Positions 52,445 through 61,924 are shown, numbered from the stretch's first letter. The stretch is DNA of 64,000 nucleotides from Erythrobacter sp. 3-20A1M (GCF_018636735.1 NZ_CP045200.1:1612001-1676000); one strand, 5' to 3'. Notes: generated from the sequence alone by a model not told the origin. Program-made: numbers and translations.

Positions 52445-54798
52445 TACCAATGCCTCCTTACGCCAAACGCGATGAAGCGCCCGATCGGAGAATAATTGGT
52501 TGAATCGTAGGGTGTTGTGTTGGGACCGGTTTGGCCGATCACGTCCGGCTTATCGTTAAACAGGTTTTGAATGGTCAACGAGAACTCGAGGCCGGGATCA
52601 CGGTCGTCGCCGCGAATGACCGCATAGTGCATGCCAAGATCGACAGTTGCGCTTGGTGACAGCCGCTGCACGGTTGCAAGCCGTCTGTCGACGAGCGCAC
52701 CGATATAACTGACTGCCGCATTGGCGGTAAGGCGGCCTGCCCGATATCTTGCTGCTCCACGCGCGCGGTAGCGGGGCGGGTTGAAAGTCGTACCGGCAAG
52801 CTGGACTTCAGGTAGTTCGGATGTGATGGTTTGCCTGCTGCGCAACCAGCTGCCGTTGAGATCCAATCCTATCGAGCGGTCATTCCCGAGATCGCGGTTC
52901 CAGGCAATCCTGGCATCCAGCCCTTCTACGCTCCACGCCGCGACATTGATGTTCCTGTTATCGAACAGAACGACAACATCTGCAGGATCGAACGGGCGGC
53001 CTGTAAAGTTCTCCAATCCGAACTGGGCACCCGCGATGAGTTCGGCCAAATCGGCCGGATCAGGTGAAAAATCGATGAGGCTGGCATAGCCCGGATTGTT
53101 GATAGCAGCTGCGATCGATCCAGCGATCGGCGCAACGACGCGGTTGTCATAGCGGATATCATACCACGTCGCGGAGGCGGTCAATCCTCGGACTGCCGCA
53201 GGCTGGAACTCGAATCCCGCCGTCCAGCTTCGGGCGCGCTCGGGACGGAGGTTGGGATTGCCGCCCCCGCTCAGAAAGACTGTGTCGGAGCCGGTGCCCG
53301 CTCCGAACACCGCAGCAGGCACCAGAATGGCCTGAGAAAAGATGTTTTGCTGGAAAAGCGTGGGAGCCTTGAACGAGCGTGCCCAACTCGCTCTGAACAT
53401 CAGATCACCACTTGGCGAATAGGTAATCCCAAGGCGCGGGGTGGCGAGCTGGTCGAGTCCGGGATAGTCTTCGTAGCGAACTGCAGCGGATAGCGTTAGC
53501 TGCTCGATTCCATCGACGGCGTTCCGACCCGACACGAATGGAACATACAGTTCCGCATAGGCGAAGCGAGCCCGCTGCGTTGCATCGAATTGCGCATTGA
53601 GGATCGCGCTTTCCAGAGAGTACTCGAGTCGATTGTTACGAAATCCGATGCCGACAGCCAAGCGCGTCTCGCCGCCGGGAAGAGTGATAACCGGGCCTTC
53701 CGCACCCATTTCCAGCGAGGTGATCTGATGCAGGTAGCTTCCCGTAGAGACGCGCGCCGGACCTGTCTCTGGAATGAAACTGGTCTGGAAGCGGGTTCGA
53801 TCGCGCCCGAAGACACCCGCGAGATTGGCCTTCCAACTCGGCCCAAGGTCAAACTGCAGCGACGGCGCTACGGAAAAGGTCTCGAGGTCGGGCTCACGCC
53901 GAATGCGCTGGGCCGGCGTGCCATCAATGGTGGTTGATTCGCGATACGAATAGAGCGCGTCGAGATTGGCCTCCACGCCTTCTGACAAGCTCTGGTGCGC
54001 CGAAAATGTTACGGCGTGGCGCCGGTTTGAGGGATAAAGCAAGGTTTCCGGTAGCAGTGATCCTGCATAGGCGCGCTCCCTCGCCTCAATCCCGGAATTG
54101 TTCGCGAAGTCGTAGGCGAAGACGAAGCCGCCACTGTTCCAGATTGTGCCTGCGACTATGTCGGCCTGTTGGCGAAAGTTGCCTCCATCGGTGCTCGCTC
54201 CAATCTGGGCCGAGGTTGTCACGCCCTCAAAGTCGCGGCGCAGGATGACGTTCACAACGCCGCCAACCGCGTCCGAGCCATAGAGCGCTGAAGCTCCATC
54301 GGGGACGACCTCGAGCCGGTCGACAATGGCGAGCGGAATGGCGGAGATGTCGACGCCCTGGGACGCCGAGTTGTATGGAAGGCGATGACCGTTGAGCAAT
54401 GTCAGCGTCGCATCGGGCCCAAGCCCGCGCAGATTGGGAGACGATGCTGAATTTACATTTTCATTGCCGATGCCGCCGCCCGAACCAACCCCAGGGTTCT
54501 GACCGCCCGAGAAATTCTGGGGTAGGTTGCGGATCGCTTCGCCGAGGTCCACCTGGCCCGTCTCGACGATCGTCTCGCGATCAAGCTCGATGACTTCACC
54601 TACGACCCGTGCGCCTCGGATACGCGTTCCCGTGACAACGATCGCGGAACTCTCTTCGTCCAAAGCTGTATCGCCAACCTCGGCAGCGTCATCTTGTGCC
54701 TGTTCGCCTGGACTGTCTTGGGCGAAAAGAGGAGGAGCGGCACCTGCAAATGCTGCCCCGGTTAGAAGGACGGAAAGTGTGCGAATTGTCGACGACAT
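52444..54798 (-). CDS. TonB-dependent receptor of the lasso-peptide cluster
   Basis: This 784-residue outer-membrane receptor has a signal peptide (ending PPLFAQ), a TonB-box-like IVVTGTRI near 54, a plug domain (SPNLRGLGPDATLTLLNGHRLP, SALYGSDAVGGVVNVILR) and a 22-strand barrel ending VRRHW. It has no N-terminal signalling domain of the FecA type. It probably reimports the lasso peptide, perhaps loaded with a metal or another cargo, for opening by the isopeptidase. AGGGAG lies before the ATG. Confidence 0.9.
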   Translation of the reverse strand: MSSTIRTLSVLLTGAAFAGAAPPLFAQDSPGEQAQDDAAEVGDTALDEESSAIVVTGTRIRGARVVGEVIELDRETIVETGQVDLGEAIRNLPQNFSGGQNPGVGSGGGIGNENVNSASSPNLRGLGPDATLTLLNGHRLPYNSASQGVDISAIPLAIVDRLEVVPDGASALYGSDAVGGVVNVILRRDFEGVTTSAQIGASTDGGNFRQQADIVAGTIWNSGGFVFAYDFANNSGIEARERAYAGSLLPETLLYPSNRRHAVTFSAHQSLSEGVEANLDALYSYRESTTIDGTPAQRIRREPDLETFSVAPSLQFDLGPSWKANLAGVFGRDRTRFQTSFIPETGPARVSTGSYLHQITSLEMGAEGPVITLPGGETRLAVGIGFRNNRLEYSLESAILNAQFDATQRARFAYAELYVPFVSGRNAVDGIEQLTLSAAVRYEDYPGLDQLATPRLGITYSPSGDLMFRASWARSFKAPTLFQQNIFSQAILVPAAVFGAGTGSDTVFLSGGGNPNLRPERARSWTAGFEFQPAAVRGLTASATWYDIRYDNRVVAPIAGSIAAAINNPGYASLIDFSPDPADLAELIAGAQFGLENFTGRPFDPADVVVLFDNRNINVAAWSVEGLDARIAWNRDLGNDRSIGLDLNGSWLRSRQTITSELPEVQLAGTTFNPPRYRARGAARYRAGRLTANAAVSYIGALVDRRLATVQRLSPSATVDLGMHYAVIRGDDRDPGLEFSLTIQNLFNDKPDVIGQTGPNTTPYDSTNYSPIGRFIAFGVRRHW

Positions 54799-54918
54799 TG
54801 ATATCTCCCTGTTTTGGCGCGGACCGGCCGCTACAGAAGATGACGCTCACTTTTGCGAGCACCTTAGTTTCAATTGAAATTAAATTTTGAGTGGTCCCTT
54901 TTGGCCGGATGCCTGCAG

Positions 54919-55500
54919 TCACCAACTGTGACCCAGCGCTTGACGCAAATGCGCAAGAGCTTTCATCATGTGATAGTCGACCGTCGGCAGTGCGATGCCG
55001 AGTTCGATATGTATCTCTCGGTAGGATTTCTTCTCGAAGCGGTTCATCGCGAAGATACGCGCGCACTTTTCGGGGAGCTCTGCGAGCGCGATTTCCAGCG
55101 CTTGCCGGGTTTCACGGACATGCACGGCATCTTCTTGCGCAGCACGGCTTGGCGCGTCTGCGTTCTCCAGAAGTGGCTGGGTCCTGACCCGGCACTTTTG
55201 CCGCCGCGCCTCGTCCACCATCAAGTTGAATGCAATCCGCCTCAGAAAGCCCGCCGGATTGACGAGTTCCGTCAGCTGCTTGCTGGTCGCCGCACGCAGG
55301 AACACGTCCTGTGCCAGGTCGCGGGCGCGTTCGGAGCCCACGCGGCGCGCAAGATAGGCGATCAGTCCAGCCCGTTCCTCGCGGTAGAGGGCATCGAGTG
55401 TGCGGCGGCGACCGACCGTTCGGCTTACCTTTGCAGCGCAATATGCGGGACCCACGCACTGGGGAGATTGGTGCCGAATTTCGGCGGCAATTTGAGTCAT
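54919..55500 (-). CDS. FecI-like ECF sigma factor
   Basis: This 193-residue protein has sigma region 2 (ERARDLAQDVFLRAATSKQL, NPAGFLRRIAFNLMVDEARR) and region 4 (LPEKCARIFAMNRFEKKSYREIHIELGIALPTVDYHMMKAL). It lies upstream of the receptor and in the same direction, as in other isopeptidase-containing lasso clusters. No FecR-type anti-sigma gene is next to it, and the receptor has no signalling domain. The trigger is therefore unclear. The ATG at 55500 is the best of several starts. Confidence 0.87.
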   Translation of the reverse strand: MTQIAAEIRHQSPQCVGPAYCAAKVSRTVGRRRTLDALYREERAGLIAYLARRVGSERARDLAQDVFLRAATSKQLTELVNPAGFLRRIAFNLMVDEARRQKCRVRTQPLLENADAPSRAAQEDAVHVRETRQALEIALAELPEKCARIFAMNRFEKKSYREIHIELGIALPTVDYHMMKALAHLRQALGHSW

Positions 55501-55908
55501 GCTTCGAACTTGGAGGCGACCGCAACCTGAGTTCGCCGTGGCGAACTGCGTGCGGGTTCCAGGTCTGTGCCGCCGTCCGGGGCCTAGTTTGTGCCCCTTG
55601 ATCGGTCCGGCCGCCGGGCCTGCGATGGACCGGCGTGCATGATGTCCGGCGGAAAGATCCACGCGGATGGTGCCAGAATATCAATCCGCGCGCTGTCAAT
55701 CTGCCCAACATAGGAATGGCTTGCAAGAGGTAAGTAGAGCCGTTTTGGACCCGCTTGTGGCGGCGGTCGTCGCCTTCCCTAAGAAAGCAACGGTCTCGGC
55801 GAGCGCCTGATCAAATATGCCCAATATTGGGGAGGCGGCCCCCTAGGTCATGGAATGTCGGCGCGGTGCTGGCGCCTCTAGCGAAATCGGCGAGAAAGGA
55901 GGTGCTTC
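55501..55908. other. 408-base intergenic region with a 12-base palindrome
   Basis: No gene is supported. CCCAATATTGGG at 55820-55831 is a perfect palindrome 78 bases before the DUF6499 gene and could be a regulator site. The rest is ordinary spacer between the lasso cluster and a new rightward unit. Confidence 0.5.
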
Positions 55909-56100
55909 ATGGATCGACCATTTGACAGCAACGACCGGACAGGCGCATTCGACTATTCGGATTTCGCGCAGGAATTCCTGCGCCGCAATGCCGCGTACCG
56001 GCAACAATACGCACGGATCGCCAGCGAAAGCGGTTTCGACCCGCAATCCCCAGCTTGCCGCCGAATGGCGCGTTCATGGGGCCTTGAATTTCCCGATTGA
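55909..56100 (+). CDS. DUF6499-type small protein of mobile elements
   Basis: This 63-residue protein (DRPFDSNDRTGAFDYSDFAQ, EFLRRNAAYRQQYARIAS, WGLEFPD) matches the N-terminal module of regulators often found in integrative elements together with DUF2285. GAAAGGAGG precedes the ATG. The frame stops at the very point where the longer protein would continue; the continuation is in the +1-shifted frame of the next entry. Confidence 0.75.
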   Translation: MDRPFDSNDRTGAFDYSDFAQEFLRRNAAYRQQYARIASESGFDPQSPACRRMARSWGLEFPD

Positions 56101-56692
56101 TCCCGACCTTTCAGCTCGCAGCCATCCGGCGATCTGGCAAGCCGAGGAAAACGCTCATGTGGTAATTCTTGGCGGTGGGCGCGCAGTCAAGGCGGCGCGC
56201 GCAACGTGCGACCTGATCTCCAAGCGAACCAGCAATGCGGGAGATCATCTGGTCCTCGCCGGTGGTGGCGCTCGCCATCGGCTGCTCGTTATGGCCTCCG
56301 CCCGGTTGGGTGGAGACAATTATCTGATCCCTCGGGACCAGTCGTTTCCGATCAGGCTGGCGGCGCTCGATGCGTTTCACTGCTGTGTAGATGGTTCCGC
56401 TGCTCCCAGCGTGCGAAACCAGTTGCAGCCCACTGCCTATCAGTCCCACCGCTTCCACTTGCTGCTCGCCATACTTGATGCTTTATCCCGGGCGCCTGAG
56501 GGTGTTATGCTAAAAGATATCGCTGGAACCATTGTTTATCGGGGATTGTCCGCGCAGCGCGCCATTGACTGGAAATCGTCATCGCAACGCCGCCAGACCC
56601 AGCGTCTCGTGGTTGAGGCGCGGCGAATGGCGTCGCACGGCTATCTCGGCTTGCTTCGCCAAAGCCGGCTCCGCTCTTTTCAAACGCACTGA
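56084..56692 (+). CDS. DUF2285 protein (second half, shifted frame)
   Basis: About 202 residues are open, from NFPIDPDLSARSHPAIWQ through HLVLAGGGARHRLLVM to the DUF2285 part (RFHLLLAILDALSRAPEG, SSSQRRQTQRLVVEARRMASHGYLGLL). It has no good start; a TTG at 56084 is listed. It continues the DUF6499 protein after a one-base frame change near 56090. Either a frameshift broke one gene, or the two are naturally separate and coupled by overlap. Confidence 0.65.
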   Translation: MNFPIDPDLSARSHPAIWQAEENAHVVILGGGRAVKAARATCDLISKRTSNAGDHLVLAGGGARHRLLVMASARLGGDNYLIPRDQSFPIRLAALDAFHCCVDGSAAPSVRNQLQPTAYQSHRFHLLLAILDALSRAPEGVMLKDIAGTIVYRGLSAQRAIDWKSSSQRRQTQRLVVEARRMASHGYLGLLRQSRLRSFQTH

Positions 56693-56876
56693 ATGCACTA
56701 TGGTTTTTCGTGGGGCATGCTGCTGAATTTTGCGGCGCGCCCGGATTGGAACCGGACCTTGAGGGTCGCAACTGCAACTGCTGGAACAGGTGGAATGGAA
56801 CCGTCTGATCCGGCACCGAGCAGGCGGTCAGGTGGCGGCGTGTTGGATTGCGTGCTGCCGATCGAACGGCAGGTCT

Positions 56877-57629
56877 ATGTACGCATATCTCGCGGAGGAA
56901 TTCGCAACTGAACTTATCAATGTCCGTTCGGACACTGAACTCGACGGTGCGCTTAAACAGGTTTCCCGGCGCCTTGGCTTCGACCACTTCGCGCTTAGCC
57001 TGGAGATGCGTTCGACATCGTGCGAGGCACCGGGCCTGCTATTGCACGACTATCCCGACGAATGGGCGAAAGTCTATATTGCCTTCGACCTCGCAGGGCA
57101 GGATCCGGTGCGAAGAGCCTGTGACAAGACCATCATCGGTTTCGCCTGGGACTGGATTGACGAACTCGTCCCTCTCACGCGCGGCGACCGTCAAATGCTC
57201 AATGTCGGCCGGGAATGCGGAATTGGCAATGGTTATACTGTTCCGCGGCATTTGCCCGGGATAGGGCGCGGCACCTGCACCTTTGCTGTTCGACCCGAGC
57301 GAGAACTGCCCCGACGGCGCTTCGCCGTCGCGGAAATGATCGGGACGCTGGCTTTGAGCTGTGCGCTGGGCCTGAGTTCAGAAAAGTTCGATGAGAAGGT
57401 CCCTTCCCTGACCGATCGGCAGCGGGAGTGTCTGCTTTGGGTTGCAAGAGGGAAGACTGCAGCTGAAACGGCCATGATACTCGAAATCAGCACCGAAACC
57501 GTCATTCAGCATCTTAAGATGGCCCGCGAGCGCTACCAGGTCCATTGTAAACAGTCCCTCGTCGTCGCGGCGCTGTTCGACGGGTTGATCGGGTTTGCCG
57601 ACATTATCCGTTGGCGGGACACAGGCTAG
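56877..57629 (+). CDS. LuxR-type quorum-sensing regulator (orphan)
   Basis: This 250-residue protein has an autoinducer-binding domain that keeps the usual ligand-contact residues (DEWAKVYIAFDLAGQDPV supplies Trp, Tyr, Asp and Pro; FAWDW follows). The C-terminal LuxR helix-turn-helix is LTDRQRECLLWVARGKTAAETAMILEIS. No luxI synthase is present in the window, so it is an orphan here. AGG lies just before the ATG. It follows the DUF2285 gene and may control the mobile element. Confidence 0.88.
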   Translation: MYAYLAEEFATELINVRSDTELDGALKQVSRRLGFDHFALSLEMRSTSCEAPGLLLHDYPDEWAKVYIAFDLAGQDPVRRACDKTIIGFAWDWIDELVPLTRGDRQMLNVGRECGIGNGYTVPRHLPGIGRGTCTFAVRPERELPRRRFAVAEMIGTLALSCALGLSSEKFDEKVPSLTDRQRECLLWVARGKTAAETAMILEISTETVIQHLKMARERYQVHCKQSLVVAALFDGLIGFADIIRWRDTG

Positions 57630-57701
57630 TTTTCGCGCCACTGCCTCTCAATCACTCGAACATGGCCGTACTGCCTATTTCGCAACCGTTCAGAAAGCAA
57701 T

Positions 57702-57742
57702 TTGACTTCTCTCGGCATTTCGATATTTTAATAGTTATCGAA
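57702..57742 (+). promoter_or_regulatory. ars promoter with ArsR-type dyad
   Basis: A -35 TTGACT (57702-57707) is followed by an AT-rich -10 region lying inside the inverted repeat TTCGATA (57719-57725) / TATCGAA (57736-57742). The dyad sits 16 bases before the arsR ATG, as expected for autoregulation. Confidence 0.72.
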
Positions 57743-57757
57743 TCATTGGAGTGAGCG

Positions 57758-58096
57758 ATGCAAGCCGACCGCGTGATCCGAGCCCTATCTGCTCTGGCAC
57801 AGGAGCATCGCCTCGCCGCATTCCGCCTGCTCGTGCAGGCCGGGGAGCAAGGCGTTGCCGCTGGGGTGCTAGCTGAGAAACTCCAAGTGCCTCCGTCTTC
57901 AATGAGCTTTCACCTTGCCCAACTGGGCAATGCGGGGCTGGTCACCCAGCGGCGCGAAAGCCGCTCGATCATCTATTCGGCGGACTATGCCGCGATGAAT
58001 GGCCTGATGGGCTACCTCACCGAGAACTGCTGCGGCGGCATGTCCTGTTCCCAGGATACCGAATGCTTTCCTTCTCCTCAACGAAAGAGCGCCTGA
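57758..58096 (+). CDS. arsR: ArsR family arsenic-responsive repressor
   Basis: This 112-residue winged-helix repressor (LAQEHRLAAFRLLVQAGEQG, LQVPPSSMSFHLAQLGNAGL) carries its Cys near the C-terminus (ENCCGGMSC, DTEC). That is the arrangement of the type of ArsR whose As(III) site is formed by C-terminal Cys. GGAG lies 7 bases upstream. The stop overlaps the arsI start (TGATG). Confidence 0.92.
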   Translation: MQADRVIRALSALAQEHRLAAFRLLVQAGEQGVAAGVLAEKLQVPPSSMSFHLAQLGNAGLVTQRRESRSIIYSADYAAMNGLMGYLTENCCGGMSCSQDTECFPSPQRKSA

Positions 58097-58566
58097 TGAA
58101 ACGCTTTCACGTGCATGTCGGCGTGACCGACATCGACCACTCTATTGCCTTCTATTCAAGCCTGTTCGGTGCCGAGCCCGACGTGGTGAAGGCCGACTAT
58201 GCCAAGTGGATGCTGGAAGATCCGCGCATCAACTTCGCGATTTCGATGCGCGAGGCTGCTGCCAAAGGCATCGAGCATGTCGGCTTGCAGGTCGAGGACA
58301 AGAGCGAACTCGAAGAGGTCTATGGCCGCCTCAAGGCTGCTGACCGCCCGGTGCTCGAAGAAGGCGCGACGACTTGCTGCTACGCGCAGTCGGAAAAGAG
58401 CTGGATCGCCGATCCAGATGGCGTCGTCTGGGAAGCTTTTCTGACCGATGGCGAGAGCACGACCTATGGCGGCAGTCCTGACCTCGACCAGCTCGCATCT
58501 GCCATTGCCACTTTGGGCGCCTGCTGCGCGCCGCAACTGGCACCTGCCAAGACGTCCTGCTGCTGA
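58096..58566 (+). CDS. arsI: ArsI/CadI family VOC protein (C-As lyase-like)
   Basis: This 156-residue glyoxalase/dioxygenase-fold protein has metal ligands HVHVGVTDID, GIEHVGLQVED and PDGVVWEAF. The conserved Cys pair is ATTCCYAQSEKSW, which binds trivalent organoarsenical in ArsI. Two more Cys pairs are at the end (ACCAP, TSCC). It probably cleaves methylarsenite. The start at 58096 overlaps the arsR stop; an earlier in-frame ATG lies inside arsR. Confidence 0.87.
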   Translation: MKRFHVHVGVTDIDHSIAFYSSLFGAEPDVVKADYAKWMLEDPRINFAISMREAAAKGIEHVGLQVEDKSELEEVYGRLKAADRPVLEEGATTCCYAQSEKSWIADPDGVVWEAFLTDGESTTYGGSPDLDQLASAIATLGACCAPQLAPAKTSCC

Positions 58567-58574
58567 GGTAACTG

Positions 58575-59074
58575 ATGTTAGATCAACCGCTGAACGTGCT
58601 GTTCCTGTGCACGGGCAATTCCGCTCGTTCGATCCTGGGTGAGGCAATCCTCAACCAAGACGGTGAGGGTCGATTCAAGGCCTACAGCGCCGGAAGCAAT
58701 CCGATCGGCCAGTGAATCCCTGGGCGATCCATACGCTCAAGACACTGGGCTATCCGGCAGATGGCTATTCCTCAAAGAGCTGGAGCGAGTTTGCCGAAGG
58801 ACCAGAATTCGATCTGATCTTCACCGTCTGCGACAGCGCGGCGGCCGAGACTTGCCCAGTATGGCCGGGTCGTCCGACTTCCGCGCACTGGGGCATTCCT
58901 GATCCGGCGGCGGTCGAGGGCAGCGATGCAGAGAAGGCAGCGGCCTTCCTCGATGCGTTTCGCATGCTGAAGCGCCGTATCGACCTGATGCTGGCGCTGC
59001 CGATTGCCAGCTTCGAGCAGATTGCCCTGCGCGAAAAGCTGCAAGCCATTGGCCACGAGGCGGATGAACAATGA
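58575..59074 (+). pseudogene. arsC: Arsenate reductase gene with a one-base frameshift
   Basis: The first frame encodes [20 protein letters not shown] (the phosphatase-like CX5R loop) and stops at 58713-58715. The protein continues in the next frame from GTG 58712: NPWAIHTLKTLGYPADGYSS, SKSWSEFA, FTVCDSAAAETCPVWPG. Restoring one G near 58712 rebuilds a ~166-residue thioredoxin-linked arsenate reductase. Both halves are otherwise well preserved, so the change is recent or a sequencing error. It is coupled to acr3. Confidence 0.85.
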
Positions 59075-60141
59075 CCGCTGCAGCTGCTGACATGGACGCC
59101 CGCGCGGCGGGGCTAGGCCTGTTCGAGAAATGGCTTTCGGTCTGGGTCGGCGGCGCGATCCTCGCCGGGATTGCGCTCGGCAATGCAGCGCCAGAGCTAT
59201 TCGCCTCGCTAGCGGGCATCGAATACGCCTCGGTCAATCTTGTCGTCGCAGTACTGATCTGGGCGATGATATTCCCGATGATGGTGGCGGTCGATTTCGG
59301 CGCGGTGCGTCGCGTCGGTGACAAGCCAAAGGGCCTGATCATCACGCTGGTAGTGAACTGGTTCATCAAGCCTTTCACGATGGCTGCACTTGGCGTGTTG
59401 TTCTTCGAGGTCGTCTTTGCCGACCTGATCGCGCCTGCCGATGCCCAGCAATACATCGCCGGGCTGATCCTGCTGGGTGCGGCCCCTTGCACCGCGATGG
59501 TCTTCGTATGGTCGCAGCTCACCAGGGGCGATCCTGCCTATACGCTGGTGCAAGTCGCGGCGAATGATCTCATCATGATCGTGGCCTTCGCGCCCATTGT
59601 CGCGCTGCTGCTGGGCGTGACCGACATTGCGGTCCCGTGGGAGACGCTGCTGCTCTCGGTCGCGCTCTATGTGGTCGTGCCGCTCGCAGCCGGTGCCATT
59701 GTGCGGCATCGGCTTCTCGCGACCCATGGCGGCGATGAAGCGGCGGTGTCCGAATTCACGGGGCGCATGAAGCCGCTCTCGATCATCGGCCTGCTGCTGA
59801 CGGTGTTGCTGCTGTTCGGCTTCCAGGCGGAAACCATTGTCGCCCGACCGCTGTTGATCGCGCTGATTGCAGCGCCCATTGTTGTCCAAAGCTACGGCAT
59901 CTTCTTCATCGCTTATGGCTGGGCCAAAGCGTGGAAGGTCCCGCACGCAGTAGCCGCGCCCTGCGCTCTTATCGGCACGTCCAATTTTTTCGAACTGGCG
60001 GTGGCGGTTGCGATCGGCCTGTTCGGCCTAGGGAGCGGAGCTGCTTTGGCTACGGTGGTAGGCGTCCTCGTAGAAGTGCCTGTCATGTTGTCGCTGGTAG
60101 CGATCGCCAATCGGACGCGTGGTATATTCCCTTTGGCTTGA
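59071..60141 (+). CDS. acr3: ACR3 family arsenite efflux transporter
   Basis: This 356-residue inner-membrane protein has about ten spans and the conserved Cys of ACR3 ([34 protein letters not shown]), with further motifs FGFQAETI and [17 protein letters not shown]. It exports As(III). The ATG overlaps the arsC stop in ATGA, so the arsC frameshift may lower its translation. Confidence 0.93.
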   Translation: MTAAAADMDARAAGLGLFEKWLSVWVGGAILAGIALGNAAPELFASLAGIEYASVNLVVAVLIWAMIFPMMVAVDFGAVRRVGDKPKGLIITLVVNWFIKPFTMAALGVLFFEVVFADLIAPADAQQYIAGLILLGAAPCTAMVFVWSQLTRGDPAYTLVQVAANDLIMIVAFAPIVALLLGVTDIAVPWETLLLSVALYVVVPLAAGAIVRHRLLATHGGDEAAVSEFTGRMKPLSIIGLLLTVLLLFGFQAETIVARPLLIALIAAPIVVQSYGIFFIAYGWAKAWKVPHAVAAPCALIGTSNFFELAVAVAIGLFGLGSGAALATVVGVLVEVPVMLSLVAIANRTRGIFPLA

Positions 60142-60153
60142 TGCGGATGTGCC

Positions 60154-60480
60154 TCATACCGGTCTGGGGGCGAGCAAGATGACGCCGGCGCCTACAAGGC
60201 AGATCGCCACGCCCAGAGTGTCCCACCGATCGGGCTTCACGCCTTCTGCGATCCAAAGCCACAAAAGCGCGGACAGAATGTAGACCCCGCCGTAGGCAGC
60301 ATAAGTTCGACCTGCATGCTCGGCATCGACCAGCGTTAGCAAATAGGCAAAAAGGACGAGTGAAGCCACGCCCGGAACGAGCCACCAAGCCGACTTGTCC
60401 ATACGCAACCACGCCCAGAAAGCGAAACAGCCCGCAATTTCAGCAATTGCAGCACCGAGATATGCGAGAAAGGTCATCAT
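60154..60480 (-). CDS. YnfA family (UPF0060) small membrane protein
   Basis: This 108-residue protein has four spans and YnfA signatures ([53 protein letters not shown]). Relatives are small efflux-type proteins. GAGG lies 4 bases before the ATG at 60480. It converges on acr3 and its role here is unknown. Confidence 0.88.
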   Translation of the reverse strand: MMTFLAYLGAAIAEIAGCFAFWAWLRMDKSAWWLVPGVASLVLFAYLLTLVDAEHAGRTYAAYGGVYILSALLWLWIAEGVKPDRWDTLGVAICLVGAGVILLAPRPV

Positions 60481-60561
60481 CTGACCTCTATCGAGATTTC
60501 GACTGTCGATCGCAAACGGGATTACCCGGTTGATGGCTTTACTGGACCAAGCGAGGCGCAA

Positions 60562-61923
60562 CTACGATAGCATGGAGCCAAGATCGGAGCCCACGCTCGG
60601 ATACACCGATACCATTTTCTTGAGATCGCTTGTTGTCAGTCCAAGTCGGATGGCCAAACCGAAGAAATTAATGATTTCGCCATATTCGGGTCCGAGCAGA
60701 TGGGCGCCCAGGATAGTGTCGCTGTCCTTATCGATTATAACCTTGGTTGCAGCGCAGCTTTCGCCAACGCGAAGGTTGGAATACCAGTCGCCGGTGTCAT
60801 TCTCGACGACGCGGATATCGTGCCCGGCCTCTCGTGCATCCTGTTCGAGCATGCCAACGCGGGTTAGCTCCGGTACGGTAAATACAGCGCTCGGAACTCC
60901 CGAATAATCCGGCTTGGTCCGGTTGCCCTTGAGCATATTGGACGCAGCTACCTTGCCCTCGAAAACCGCGACAGGCGTAAGCGGGGCACCCTGCGTATCG
61001 GCGGCATCCCCGGCAGCGTAGATTTTCGGGTTGGACGTGCTTTGCAGGTAGGCGTTGACCGCAACGCCCTTGTCACCTGCCTCGACATTGGCTGCGGCCA
61101 GATCGAGCTGATCAATTGCCGCGACGCGGCCCGCGCCTTGGACGACGAGATCGGCGCGCAAATCTTTCGTTTCGCTACCCGTTTCTACCGTGACAAGAAA
61201 GTCCGTCCCGTCCTTCTTGATGGATTTGAGTGACGTGCGCCGTCGCAGTTGGACGCCGACTTCCTCGCCTCGCGCGACGAGTCTTTCAACAAGATCGGCA
61301 TCGAAACCTTTAAGCGGTCTCTCGCCGCGATCGATCATGCACACCTCGCTGCCGGCGCGTGCTGCGATATGGCCAAACTCGAACGAGATGAAGCCGCCGC
61401 CGATGAACAGGATGCGTTCGGGCAGCGCATCGAGCCGCATGAACTCGGTGCTGTCGGTAAGGTGTTCGGAGCCGGGAACATCTATCGTCCGCGGCTTGGC
61501 ACCCGTTGCGATCAGGAAATGGTTTGCCTGAAACTGCCCCTCGCCGTCGATTTCGACGGTATCTTCGCCGACGAAGCGCGCTTTCCCGTGAAGGGTAGTG
61601 ACGCCGTTGCTCTCCAGACCGTTTTCGATCCGACCGGGCATTTTGTCGGTGAACGTCTGCGTGAAGGCGACCAGATCGGGCCAGTTGATGGCGATGTCGT
61701 TCGGTTCGATGCCCTTGCCGTGCATGAGCCGCGCTGCGTCGATGATTTCCGCCCCGCGGCGGAGCATTTTCTTCGGATCGCAGCCGCGCAGGGCGCAGGT
61801 GCCGCCATAAGGCAGTTCGTCGACCACCGCGACCGACCAACCGGCTGAGGCGCATTTGTTGGCGGCATTTACGGCCGCCATACCAACACCCAGCACTATA
61901 AGATCGAAGTTTCGCGTACTCAT
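60562..61923 (-). CDS. FAD/NAD(P) disulfide oxidoreductase in the mer operon (not a typical MerA)
   Basis: This 453-residue flavoprotein has two dinucleotide folds and a redox Cys pair in GGTCALRGCDPKK. FAD motifs are NPKIYAAGDAADT and the C-terminal dimer domain. It resembles MerA, glutathione reductase and lipoamide dehydrogenase, but lacks MerA's C-terminal vicinal Cys pair (it ends SVGSDLGSMLS) and has no N-terminal HMA domain. It may reduce another disulfide or an Hg-thiol complex. GGAGG lies before the ATG. It is two bases after the GDCCVxC gene. Confidence 0.85.
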   Translation of the reverse strand: MSTRNFDLIVLGVGMAAVNAANKCASAGWSVAVVDELPYGGTCALRGCDPKKMLRRGAEIIDAARLMHGKGIEPNDIAINWPDLVAFTQTFTDKMPGRIENGLESNGVTTLHGKARFVGEDTVEIDGEGQFQANHFLIATGAKPRTIDVPGSEHLTDSTEFMRLDALPERILFIGGGFISFEFGHIAARAGSEVCMIDRGERPLKGFDADLVERLVARGEEVGVQLRRRTSLKSIKKDGTDFLVTVETGSETKDLRADLVVQGAGRVAAIDQLDLAAANVEAGDKGVAVNAYLQSTSNPKIYAAGDAADTQGAPLTPVAVFEGKVAASNMLKGNRTKPDYSGVPSAVFTVPELTRVGMLEQDAREAGHDIRVVENDTGDWYSNLRVGESCAATKVIIDKDSDTILGAHLLGPEYGEIINFFGLAIRLGLTTSDLKKMVSVYPSVGSDLGSMLS

Positions 61924-61924
61924 C

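Noticed and set aside
60562-61923. Calling the flavoprotein MerA
   Set aside because: It lacks the C-terminal Cys pair and the usual GGTCVNVGC active-site form, so mercuric reductase activity is not supported.
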